Of a stretch of 64,000 nt of DNA, positions 21,563 through 31,965 are shown in pieces. The notes beneath the pieces are model-generated. The model ran no database searches. It was not told where the DNA came from and saw nothing but the letters and a program-made list of their open reading frames with translations. Each line of letters starts with the position of its first letter. The stretch's first letter is position 1. The stretch lies in NCBI GenBank assembly GCA_034440635.1, contig JAOTON010002271.1, positions 1,302,001 to 1,366,000 on the forward strand, in the 5' to 3' direction. The stretch comes from Lepas anatifera. Taxonomy: Eukaryota > Arthropoda > Thecostraca > Lepadidae. Position numbers and translations under genes: made by a program.

Positions 21563-21736
21563 TATTTTCTTTGAAGCATCGACCGTTGAATATAATGGCA
21601 CTTCTTGCTTTTGACAGTTTCTTGTTTAGGTTATTCCTAAACGAAAAAGGTTATCCGGACCATCGAAAACATAAACAAGAAACTGTCAAAAGCCAAAAGT
21701 GTCATTATATTCAACGGTCAATGCCTAAAAGAATGC
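21563..21736. repeat. Fold-back inverted repeat in RIMBP intron
   Basis: Left arm 21581-21628 and right arm 21672-21719 are reverse complements over 48 bp with three mismatches, separated by a 43-bp spacer. Weaker complementarity extends to about 21563 and 21736. It could be a deletion derivative of a DNA transposon or an independent hairpin. In the transcript it would fold into a long stem. No ORF of its own is credible. Confidence 0.9.
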
Positions 21737-22010
21737 ATATATACATCTGGCGGTTACCAAAAAATGAGATATTTTCTGTAACAAACGCAATCTCGTATCA
21801 AAAACCCCTTCATAGGTCTCAAAAGATGTTTGGTCGGAACTTTTGCTCTCGCTGAGTAGGAATATTGACAAGGCTTTGTAATCACGTAAATATTACTGAA
21901 AATATATAGCCGTAGAGGATTCCTATGTCGTCACGTTACAGCCGTCCGTGCTGATCTCCCTCTCATTTGCGTCCTTCAACAAAATAATTGGTTCTTTTTA
22001 CTGCCGCCAG

Positions 22011-22224
22011 GAGGATACTTCCCTGATGCGTGCTCAGACGGATGCCACTGTATCGGCACATTCTTCTCCCCGAGCGCGGCGTAGAATACCTGCGACGGGG
22101 GCGACGCCACGCGGCCAGTACAGCAACCACAGCGGTCCGACTCAGATGGTGCTGGAGGCGGAGGAGAACCTCAGTGATAAGGAGATGTTTTACGGCAGTG
22201 CTTACGCCTCGGTGCCGCGTGCTG
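22011..22224 (+). CDS. RIMBP: RIM-binding protein exon: disordered linker
   Basis: Acceptor TTTACTGCCGCCAG, donor GTGAGC at 22225, phase 0 to 1. Reads EDTSLMRAQTDATVSAHSSP, RARRRIPATGATPRGQYSNH, then MVLEAEENLSDKEMFYGSAY and ASVPRA. The segment 'EENLSDKExxxx' is reminiscent of the acidic stretch between FN3-III and SH3-II in insect Rbp. Ser/Arg-rich, probably disordered and a possible phosphorylation target (inference). Confidence 0.88.
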
Positions 22225-22471
22225 GTGAGCGTCCAGCAACTTTGCTGCCATCACGGAACGAAGGAATTTTTGTCAGGATTATTGGTGGAGGGTTGGGGTA
22301 TATTGGTATACATTTGGTAGTTATTGCAAACTTCTGCTCTGGACAACCTTCTCAATTGTTTTTGTGACACCTCGGCTTGCTCAAAACTAATTTGATATGT
22401 GACTACATGTGGATATGCAATGATGTCATGATCCAGTTTCTAGCCTCGTCTGACCTAGTCCCTGTTTTCAG

Positions 22472-22711
22472 ACCCACTGAAGGACTCATCGACGGCCGGC
22501 CACCCTACTGGCGTAGCCGGAGGCGATGACTACGACGGACGGGGTTCCTGGTCGCGGCGGCGACGGCCCCTGCATGACGTCACGGGCTCTGACCACGCCC
22601 CCCAGCGGCGGCCGACCACGCCCCACGACCGGGAGCCGGGTCGCAGCCGGCGGCGACAGCAGGATTACAGAGACCCTGCGCCGCGAGCCCGACCCGTCGA
22701 CAACGGCCCAG
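22472..22711 (+). CDS. RIMBP: RIM-binding protein exon: Arg/Pro-rich basic linker
   Basis: Acceptor CCCTGTTTTCAG, donor GTAAGA at 22712, phase 1 to 1. Split Asp codon, then PLKDSSTAGHPTGVAGGDDY, DGRGSWSRRRRPLHDVTGSD and a run of Arg/Pro (HDREPGRSRRRQQDYRDP). A strongly basic disordered linker before SH3-II. Function of this linker not known to me. A (TG)n microsatellite follows 140 bp downstream. Confidence 0.85.
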
Positions 22712-22849
22712 GTAAGAACTGCACCGCCTTCTCTGTCCTAGGTGGTAGCCCTATTGATACACCTCTTAAAATAGGAAGGATGTTTAACGAGGGGTATATT
22801 TAAAACAGTACTTAATGCAGAGAGAGTGCGGTAAGTACTTAAGGAACCG

Positions 22850-23332
<483 letters not shown>

Positions 23333-24423
23333 TCAATATTACAAATAGGGATGCACTGGTCACTACACTGAACACAGTCTACCGTCTCGCCGCTGCACGT
23401 TAATATCGGACCGATTTTCACTTTTCAAAAGCTTTCCCAAACACTGTTCAAAATGTCGCAAGCTCCTTGCTGAGAAAAGTGCATTCAAAACGAAATGGTG
23501 TGACACAATAGCTCAGTCTGTCGGATTATAGTTAACCTACCGCCGCATGGGGGTCTGCCCGCCCCTCCCCTACCATCCCCTCCATCTCCCCATCATCCCG
23601 AGAACTAGCAGGCATTCGGAAAAGTGTGAACCAGGCGCTGAAAGCACCCCCACTGCCTTCTACTGTTGAGCCAAGTTTGAACCACATCTGTTGACCCGTG
23701 ACGTCACAGGGGATCAAATCGGAGTCAAATCTGGGTTGATTTAGGAAACCCCTGATAACTTGTGAATCATTTGGCCTAGAAGAAGTCAACCACATTGTTG
23801 TGCTTTTCTTGATCGAAGGATTCGAATGATATACGGCATGACCTTGTTAGGTCGCATATTACCTTTGACCCTAGGTATAATCATAATAATTCTCACAATT
23901 CAATGATTTCAAGATTCTTGGTTTAGGTTTTTTTAGGAACCAAGTTATGCCCTGGTTTTATCGGCCTCATTTTAGAAGAAAACAAATTATCTGCTTTGGG
24001 TATGAAATGACAGCATAACTATTTAACTGAACTTGACCAAACAACAATTTTCATCCAGTATGGCATAATGGTAAATGTTTTTAAATCGATCGCAAAATAG
24101 CTATACACATCGGCGGATACAGGAGCAGCTTTTAGAGGGGCGAGACCAACGGTTTTGGGGGCTAAAATCAGAAAAATGCAAAACATGTCATTTAAAACGT
24201 GCTAAAAGCTGGTTCCTTGGGGGTGCTATAAGATATTATTCTAGGCTTCGGAGGGGGCCACGGTACTTTTGCCCCTCCCCTTCCTTGGATCTACCGGTCG
24301 CCTTACAAAGCGACGCGACTCTCCTTCAAACAACCAGTCGATTCATTTGCGAAAACCGATGGGGTACTATTAGACCTTCCCCCTCTAAGGCGGTGAAGGG
24401 TTGATGACAATTCCTGTTGGCAG
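23333..24423. other. RIMBP intron with a possible decayed MITE
   Basis: About 1.1 kb without exon. The stretch 24110-24300 begins CGGCGGATACAGGAGC and ends CTTGGATCTACCGG with a 'GCCCCTCCCC' motif, resembling a degraded member of the CAGTGGCGGATC family seen at 5802 and 20070. The ends are too worn for target duplications to be found. Confidence 0.4.
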
Positions 24424-24587
24424 GGTATCGTGAGCTCTCGCTTCCCTCTTCGTCGCGTCGCTCCGCCGTCCGCGACGAGAGAATGCGCGTGTTTGTGGCT
24501 CTGTTCGACTACGATCCACCAACCATGTCGCCAAACCCAGACGCCTGCGATGAGGAGCTGCCCTTCAGGGAGGGTCAGCTCATCAAG
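24424..24587 (+). CDS. RIMBP: RIM-binding protein exon: SH3-II, first half
   Basis: Acceptor TTCCTGTTGGCAG, donor GTACGG at 24588, phase 1 to 0. After a Ser/Arg linker it reads MRVFVALFDYDPPTMSPNPD then ACDEELPFREGQLIK. 'FVALFDYDPxTMSPNPDAxxEELPFxEGQ(L/I)IK' is diagnostic of RIMBP SH3-II: the ALYDY motif is ALFDY, with the family-specific 'MSPNPDA' insertion in the RT loop. Confidence 0.97.
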
Positions 24588-25321
24588 GTACGGTGGAGGA
24601 TTGAGGCCGCGTCCGCGCTCTGAAGCACTGGGATGGTGCTTGTGAAACTTTCCGCAAGGACTCCAGATAGATAGAGATAGACTCAAGACAGACTCGACCT
24701 GACGCTGGAGGAGTGGGGTCACGTCTGCGCTGTAGAGTGGTGCTGTTTTGGGATTGGGCTTGTGAACTTTCCACATAGACTCGAGATAAATTTGCCAGAA
24801 ACTGCAGAACTTTTGTACAGGCTGAAATTAATTGAGTGCTTGTCTTTAGTTTCTCTGAGTCCCGATGTGCTTCATGGCGGCCTCAACTTCTACAGAGGAA
24901 ACAGCGTTGAATAATTCTTGGTGTGAATTTATATATTTTTGGGGGTGTCGGAGTACCCTCAATGAAACGTCGAAGCGGTGTTGAAACATCGTTTATCTTT
25001 ACGTGTTTTTTCATTATATGGATATGTAAATGGAGTCAGACGGTTGAACAGACCTGTGAGGAGGCTAAACCACCTTTTATATTACACCGTCACCTCTTAA
25101 TATGGTGTTTATTAACGTTGTATCAAACATGGGCACACCCAATCATTTTTTCAAAATTCTGGCCCCTATCATCATGGGTAATTTTTTAGGTTTCAAATTG
25201 TAACAGCTTCCACAGATCGACTTCTTCATGCATCAGTTGGATATGGAGTTGGATATGTTGCACTCCTTGCAGACGTGCCTGCTGCGGCTCAGCCACTGAC
25301 GCACGTGTGGTCTGTTTTCAG

Positions 25322-25469
25322 ATCTACGGTGAGAAAGACGGGGACGGCTTCTTCTGGGGCGAGGCGTCCGGCCGAGCCGGTCACGTGCCCTGCAACATGG
25401 TCTCAGAGGTGCAGGTCGACGACGAGCGCATGGCCCAGGAGATGCTGCGCGACGAGGGACATTATTCAA
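25322..25469 (+). CDS. RIMBP: RIM-binding protein exon: SH3-II, second half
   Basis: Acceptor GTCTGTTTTCAG, donor GTGAGA at 25470, phase 0 to 1. Reads IYGEKDGDGFFWGEASGRAG, HVPCNMVSEVQVDDERMAQE and MLRDEGHYSS. 'GxKDxDGFFWGExxGRxGxVPCNMVSEVQ' is the conserved second half of SH3-II. A helix with 'MAQxML' follows, as in other family members. The SH3 groove residues Trp (in FFWGE), Pro (VPCN) and Met are present. Confidence 0.97.
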
Positions 25470-25758
25470 GTGAGAAGAGATGTGGTCGAAAGCCAATGGC
25501 GAGGGCACCCAACCCTCTTTTATATGTACTGATGCGTGGGTGCGTGCTCTTTCATGTAGTAGCCTTAAACACAGTGGTGGAGCATGTATTGCTCGCGAAC
25601 ACCGCTGGCGGTGGACGACATTCGCTCGGGCTCGTCTGTGTCACTGCTTCTACACAGCCTTGGTAAATAGATTTCGATTTCAGTTTTTGATGACGGCGCG
25701 AAATACACAAAGCCACTTGTTTGCACCTCTGCTCTAAGCGCTCCTCATCCTTGTGCAG

Positions 25759-25907
25759 CTCGATCGCGAAGCGGCGGACACAACAGCGGCAGGGGGCGCG
25801 GGCAGGAGGACCGATGGGGCGACATCTATGCCAATACCCCAATCCGCCGCATGGTGGCGCTGTATGACTACGACCCGCAGGAGCTGTCGCCCAACGTGGA
25901 CGCCGAG
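25759..25907 (+). CDS. RIMBP: RIM-binding protein exon: linker and SH3-III, first half
   Basis: Acceptor CCTTGTGCAG, donor GTCAGT at 25908, phase 1 to 0. A+CT = Thr, then RSRSGGHNSGRGRGQEDRWG, DIYANTPIRRMVALYDYDPQ and ELSPNVDAE. 'RxMVALYDYDPQELSPNVDAE' is the canonical start of RIMBP SH3-III with the ALYDY motif. The linker is Gly/Arg-rich. The exon border falls at the conserved position between DAE and VELSF. Confidence 0.97.
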
Positions 25908-26490
25908 GTCAGTGCTGCCAAATTTAGGGCTTGTTCCAGCGCCTCCTTAGAAAAAAAGATGAGAGTAGCTTGGAGTAAGTCGGAGCAGGCGCAAAACCGG
26001 TGTCCGCTGGACCGATTTCGGATGAGATTGGATAAGATATCAGCTGATTGCGCCTAATCAGTGCCAATATGGCGGGCGTGGCGCGGCTAAGAAACTAATC
26101 GAATTTGATTAAGGCCTCTGATACTCATTTAATGTATTTTAGTGAAAGTGGAATACAGAAAAACAACGTAATCAAAACCTTTAGCTGCCCACAAACGTCG
26201 TTTCTCACAGTAAAACAACTTATTTTAGTTTCTCAATTGAAATTCGTGCGCCACAATTGAGCTCCTCCAACCTCCCCTGAAAAACCACCTTTCGTTTGAG
26301 AGGAGGTTGGATTAGATTTGAGATGAGCTTTGGCGAGCTTAGAGGAAGTTTTAGGAGGCGCTGGACCGGGCGAGAGGAAGTTGGAGAAACTTTGAGGAGG
26401 TTGGAGCAGGTTTGAGGAGGCGCTGGAACAGGCCCTTAGAGATTTTAGGGTGAATGTTTGCGGACTTAAAGGGAAACTAATCTGAATGAT
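25908..26490. other. RIMBP intron, no gene seen
   Basis: About 580 bp before the TIR element. A short purine-rich stretch with repeated 'GGAGG' motifs occurs at 26300-26430. No exon recognised. Confidence 0.5.
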
Positions 26491-27382
26491 TAACACGCGC
26501 ACTGGAGGGGGCCTCGGAGGCCCCCACCTGTTTTTTCCGAGGTGGCCGGAGAACCGCTCGTAGCCGAAAAACGATACTTGGCCACATTTAACAGAATTTA
26601 ATTACACGTCGATTGGTGAAGGAATTTTGAAAATCGGTCGACAATTTTTTGACTTATAGGCTTTTAAAGTCAGACCTGCATTTTGAGATCGCCGTAATCA
26701 CGCGGTCGGACCAGTTAGCTTGCATTGGAGACCGAGTGGTGAAGTCATAACACCATATAACCGGGATTATATGTCAAAGTCACCTCACATGAAGGTCAAG
26801 GTCAAAGGTCGCAGGTCAAGGTCAAAGGTCGCAGGTCAAGGTCATATCTGCACTTTCAAGGTCACTGACCACAGTGCTTCCGGTCAAATGACGTTACCCG
26901 ATCTGACGTACGTTATGTTATGACGTCATGGATAAGGTACCCCAATACCAAGGTCAAGGTCAAAGGTCATTTACAAAGGTCAATCCTCATTTCCCGCCAA
27001 ATAGTGGCTATAGTGTTAGTCAGAGTGTACATTATAAGTAGTATAATATATTGTGACCTTAGGTGTCAATGACCTTGAATAACATTGACCCAAAAATTGA
27101 AGGGAAGGCTCTTTGAGACCTTCTCTATATGACTCTGGTCCGCCTTTAGCTTATTCCCGCCAATTTCCGGCATAATTACGGCATTTACCGGTCGGTCCCC
27201 AGCATGGCCAAGTTTTGACATTTATGACCTCATTTGACCTTGAAGATATTGACCTAGGTCAACAAAAATTGGTCATGATGTAGATAACCATAACCCCCAC
27301 CCACCTTCCAAATTTCGTTTTTCTATGCTTCTTAGTTTCCGAGATCTTAGGGGGCCTACCAGGCCCCCTCCAGTGCGCGTTA
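26491..27382. mobile_element. TIR element with AGGTCA tandem half-sites
   Basis: Ends TAACACGCGCACTGGAGGGG (26491) and, in inverse, CCCCCTCCAGTGCGCGTTA (27364-27382), same family as 870-2763. Interior holds the 20-bp tandem AGGTCAAGGTCAAAGGTCGC from about 26800 to 26845 and further scattered AGGTCA/TGACCT hexamers to 27260. No transposase frame. Lies in the RIMBP intron upstream of the 35-bp array. Superfamily not assigned. Confidence 0.7.
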
Positions 27383-27849
27383 GTTCCAGACCCCCTCCAG
27401 TGCAAATGTTAAATGATGCGAGAAAGTGACTTCATCGGTTTGTAGGGTCTGGGTTAAGGGAATGTCCTATACACCCATACGTCTGTAATTTGTTATAATG
27501 TCACGGAAAACTAAACTTATTTTACTTTTATGATGAAGCTTTTTGCTTATCGAACAAGTCTTGAGCCTAAAATCAGATCAGGTCAGGGCAAGGTAGTCCA
27601 GAATTGCAGCATGAAAGCGAATGTGCTCGTCTCATCTTTTATAATTAAGACCTCTGCTCGAATCCTGTGTGAAATGAAATGTTCGAAAACTTTTGGGAGG
27701 ATCTAACATGTGCTAGAAATATAAAAAGTTTGATTCAGCGTGCAGTATAAATTTTTGCTACTTGCAGGTGTGACCAATGCTAGGAATTTGCTAGGAAATA
27801 TGCTATGTGGTGCCACATGATGTGATATTATTTTCTACCGGATATTGAA

Positions 27850-28680
27850 TGGTCAACAGTAACATTATCTACCGCACAGTGTCCCATGGTAGCATTATCT
27901 ACGAGACAGTGAACGGTCCCACGATAAGATTATCTACGGCACAGTGAACGGTCCCACGGTAACATGATCTAACGGACAGTGAATGGTCCCACAGTAACAT
28001 TATCTATCGGACAGTTAGGGTAACGGTCCCACGTTAAGATATCTACCGGACAATGAACGGTCCCACGGTAACATTATCTATCGGACAGTGAACGGTCCCA
28101 CGTTAAGATTATCTATCGGACAACTAACGGTCCCACGTTAAGATTAACTACCGGACAGTGAACAGAGCCACAGTGACATTGTCTTCCGGTCAGTGAACAT
28201 TCTCACGGTAACATTATCTATCGGACACTTAACGGTCCCACGTTAAGATTATCTACCGGACAGTGAACAGTCCCACAGTAGCATTATCTATCGGACAGTG
28301 AATAGTCCCACGGTAACATTATCTAACGGACAGTGAACGGTCCCACGGTAACATTATCTACCGAACAGTGAACGGACCCACAGTGACATTGTCTACCGGG
28401 CAGTGAACGGTCCCACGTTAACATTGTCTACCGGTCAGTGAACATTCTCACGGTAACATTATCTACCGAACAGTAAACGGACCCACAGTGACATTATCTA
28501 CCGGACAGTGAACGGTCCCACGTTAACATTATCTACCGGACAGTGAACATTCTCACGGTAACATTATCTACCGAACAGTGAACGGACCCACAGTGACATT
28601 ATGTACCGGACAGTGAACGGACCCACAGTGACATTATGTACCGGGCAGTGAACGGACCCACAGTGACATTGTCTACCGGG
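27850..28680. repeat. 35-bp minisatellite ending at an exon
   Basis: About 23-24 imperfect copies of a 35-bp unit containing ACATTATCTACCGGACAGTG and AACGGTCCCACGGTA. The last unit (GTCTACCGGGCGCAG) runs straight into the SH3-III exon, so the splice acceptor lies inside the final, altered copy: the CGGACAG/TGAAC position of the unit corresponds to GGGCGCAG/GTGGA. Confidence 0.95.
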
Positions 28681-28685
28681 CGCAG

Positions 28686-28817
28686 GTGGAGCTGTCGTTC
28701 CGCACCGGTGACATCATCCACATCTACGGCGAGATGGACGACGACGGCTTCTTCATCGGAGAGGTCAAAGGCGTGCGGGGACTGGTGCCGTCCAACTTCC
28801 TGACCGACGCCCCCCAG
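28686..28817 (+). CDS. RIMBP: RIM-binding protein exon: SH3-III, second half
   Basis: Acceptor GGGCGCAG, donor GTGAGA at 28818, phase 0 at both ends. Reads [40 protein letters not shown] and DAPQ. '[38 protein letters not shown]' is the complete second half of SH3-III, with the Pro and Asn-Phe of the peptide groove. Symmetric exon. Confidence 0.98.
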
Positions 28818-29006
28818 GTGAGATGCGCCTGTAACACTCTCACGGGGTACGTTTGTAGTACTCTGTGCTCCACCTAAAATCCGGACAGAGCCACAATTGA
28901 AATCGTCCATCATGTCAACTGAATGGCTGTAAATATAGGACAACAGCGTGGTAGAAAAGGGGTTTAAATATGAGCATATGTAGCTACCACTCGGCGTCAA
29001 TCGTAC

Positions 29007-29235
29007 TGAACAGTGAATACAATAGTGTTGTCCCACAAGACTTCCACTTCATGCCTCACTCGATTCAGTGAATAGCGAAATACTTCACTGAATAGTAAAT
29101 AAAATACTGTTGTCCCACAAGGCGCCCACTCCGTGCCTCAATCGATTCAGTGAATAGTGAAATACTTCACTGAATACTGAACACCGTACTGTTGTCCCAC
29201 AAGGCATCCACTTCTTGCCTTACTGGATTCTGCGC
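29007..29235. repeat. 82-bp tandem repeat, about 2.7 copies, before an exon
   Basis: The motif GTTGTCCCACAAG begins at 29027, 29109 and 29191, exactly 82 bp apart, with surrounding units such as CGATTCAGTGAATAG and TACTTCACTGAATA. The array ends about 35 bp before the acceptor of the exon at 29268. Confidence 0.92.
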
Positions 29236-29267
29236 ACTGTGCGTGTGACCCCTGACCTTTCCAAAAG

Positions 29268-29403
29268 GGCTATGACCGGCGGCGAGGTCAGGAGGGCAAG
29301 AGTCACGAGTCCAGCAGCGACCGCCGCGCCGCCCCAGGGCCCGGAGTCCACGGACCTCCGGTGCCTCCTCGAGACAAGGGAGACTTCAGAGACCGCCGGA
29401 AAG
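29268..29403 (+). CDS. RIMBP: RIM-binding protein exon: basic Arg/Pro C-terminal linker
   Basis: Acceptor GACCTTTCCAAAAG, donor GTAGGC at 29404, phase 0 to 1. Reads GYDRRRGQEGKSHESSSDRR, AAPGPGVHGPPVPPRDKGDF and RDRRK. 'GPPVPPR' is itself a class-II-like PxxP motif. Follows SH3-III. Identification rests on splice sites, phase and composition. Confidence 0.85.
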
Positions 29404-30259
29404 GTAGGCTTCTTCCTCTGTCTGGCTGGTTTTACCCGGATTGTGGCTTGCTGTCGCTGCCTTTAAATCTGACCTATGCTGAGCAAATAGCGATGGCGAG
29501 TTTGGTGCATGAAGCCTGGTGGATCATGGTTTAACAGGGAAACTAGTTTAGTCGAATCCTCGACGCCGGTTGGCGGTGAGATTGTATTTTGTGAGGACGT
29601 TCGCTGGGCTCGGAGACAGAGGTTTTTGGTGTTGTGCATTTGTGGCGATATGTTTGCCAATGATCGTCGCCCCATTTTTATCTGTAGTCTCAAAAATACT
29701 GTTTGAGAGCAGTCACGATGAAAGTTGCCAGACTTTTGGGTCTGCGGCCGCTTCGGCTTTCTTGAAAGGTGGGCGGATCCCGAATTCTAGATACAGGGGC
29801 ATACGGGGCCTGGTGGGAAGGCTGGCCCATCCATCTACTCGCTGACGCTACCTGCAAGGGAGCGCCGATCCGTAGTGTACGATGGTCGCTACTCGCATTC
29901 TGAGGGGGTTTAGCGTTAGCAGCGATGTTTCAATGGGTTCCGAGGCACCTGGATCAGCCAAGGGTTCTAGACAGTTTTTTAACATCATTGATCATATGCC
30001 CAACTCCCAGAGGAAATCAACCAAAGTAGCACACCAACCCCTCCCCTACCCTCAGTGTGATTTTCGTGGATTTTGAACTTTATGATAGATGGTAGAATTC
30101 AGACTTCAGTCAACCCGTCATATTAGTCACTCTTTTCATAGAGTTGGCAATGCTACGAATGCTGAAGGACCTGGCAATGCTCGTGACTGCTCTCGTTCTC
30201 TCCCTCGGCTATCAACTAGACACCACTGACTCTTCCTTCGCTTTGTCTCTCCCTTTTAG

Positions 30260-30312
30260 AGCCTCCCTTCTCTCACGTAGAGTTTAGTGCTGGGCTTGTT
30301 GAAGATGGTGTG
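30260..30312 (+). CDS. RIMBP: RIM-binding protein 53-nt microexon
   Basis: Acceptor TCTCTCCCTTTTAG with a long pyrimidine tract, and a strong donor GTAAGT at 30313. Phase 1 in, phase 0 out: G+AG = Glu, then PPFSHVEFSAGLVEDGV. It is needed to reconcile the phase-1 end of the preceding exon with the phase-0 start of the last exon. Skipping it would shift the last exon into another frame, which stops after about 20 codons. No family motif recalled. Confidence 0.75.
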
Positions 30313-31965
30313 GTAAGTTGTATCTAGGTTTTCTTAGTGCCGCATGTCCTCCCTCTTTTTATCTGTCGTAGTTCCTTCAATGATCTGTTCTTCCTCCTAT
30401 TCTTCTTGCTTAGTTTCTGTCCCGCGCATTTTTTGGGCCTGCTTTTCCTCTCTACAGGAGAGGGCCTGGTTTAGGCATTTTCGAAGTTAAAACAGTATTT
30501 GTAAACGGTATGGTTGCTTGTGGATAATGTAAAAACTGTCACGTGGGCTCCAGTGAACGCACAGCTGTGCTTATCCAGTCACAGATCTGGATTCTGTCAC
30601 TAATTTGAAAGCTCATTGCAACTAGCTCAGCTAGGTCAATGCACCATATTAAGCTAGCTGAAATCCACAGTCAGACGTGTCTGCGGTTTATTTTCAATAC
30701 GCAGCGTACCAACTTATGACAAGGCCGGGTGCCTCGTCAACCCCTCTGGTACTACCGGTGAATGTGAGCGTTAACTCCCAGGTCGGAGTTTAGATCGGCT
30801 GGACACAGACGACACTGGAGGAACGTCAGCGCTAGTCTATAGCCTAACTCCAAAATAAAAGAAATGATTTATTACGGAATCATTTATTTGACTAAAAGCG
30901 AAGGTAAAAAAGTATACTATTGCGCCGCCCCATTTTCAGTCGACCCAAAGGCTAGAAGCGATTTGCACGTGCTGAGCCAGTGAAAGAGCCACGATAGTTC
31001 TGCTTGTTGGAAAGAGGAAAAGGAGTGCCCTTTCCTCGCTTTGCTCTCTGTATCCATACTCTCTGGGGTTATCCCATTCTCTTGGCAGATATGGGAATGT
31101 TTGAGCCATATTCGATGCAAAATCCAAGCAAATGAACGAATTTTCATGGTGCCAATGGAGGTTGAAATTACCGGATGAGTAGTTACGTATTGTTGACAGT
31201 CTATGGGCCGAAATGGATTCGTTCAACTTGAGAGGGTCACGGTGTTTTTAATTTAACTGATTTCTCATATAAGTGTTCCATAAATTGCGCTATTTTTCCA
31301 AACGAGGGCTTCGAGGCATCATAGCTCCAACCAGGGTGGAAGAATTGCATACTTTAAGGGGAGCGCAACACGCATGGGAGTCGAGCAAAGAGCCCAGTGT
31401 CCGACACTAAATACGTCCCAAAGTCAAGTTAACCCAAATATGAAGCAGCATCGGTTTGGCGGGTACGACTGTTTTTTCCGTCCAGCCTCCTCATCCCCTT
31501 CCCCTATCGCTCACCGAAGCTTCAGCCCGAGGATCCAGGAAAGCACTCGTGGAATTATTCACCATTCGACACATTCAGCTCAACCTGCTTATATTTTTAG
31601 ATAGATGGTGAGCGAACCCTTGCATTCATATTCAGTGGGCTGGCCCAGCAAAAATATGATCTACAAACCGTATTTTTGGGAAAAAAGTGGGATTTGTTTG
31701 ACGTTTCGCCTTTGTAGCACAAAAACAGGCGGATTAGCACAGCACACTTCAATTTCAAAGACCCGCTGAATGCTTAGTTCGAATGTGCCTAATACCTGAG
31801 GTAAAACGTTTCTTTTGCGACTGCTGACCTCACGACCATTCTAGCTGGGCAGTGATTATGTCTGTGTTGTTCTCCTTTGGGTTGGTAAGCCAGTTTCTTC
31901 CCCGTTATTATCTCTCGCTTTTGTTCGGACGTTGCGCTGAAAAAACAACCAAGAAAACCTGTGTA
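30313..31965. other. RIMBP intron, no gene seen
   Basis: AT-rich sequence with no recognised exon, repeat family or RNA gene before the LINE copy. Confidence 0.5.

Noticed and set aside
21517..21855. 112-codon frame on the plus strand
   Set aside because: It runs through the fold-back hairpin and has AT-rich intron-like composition.
27850..28680. CRISPR-like array
   Set aside because: Units are contiguous and degenerate with no constant repeat/unique spacer pattern, and the DNA is eukaryotic; it is a minisatellite.
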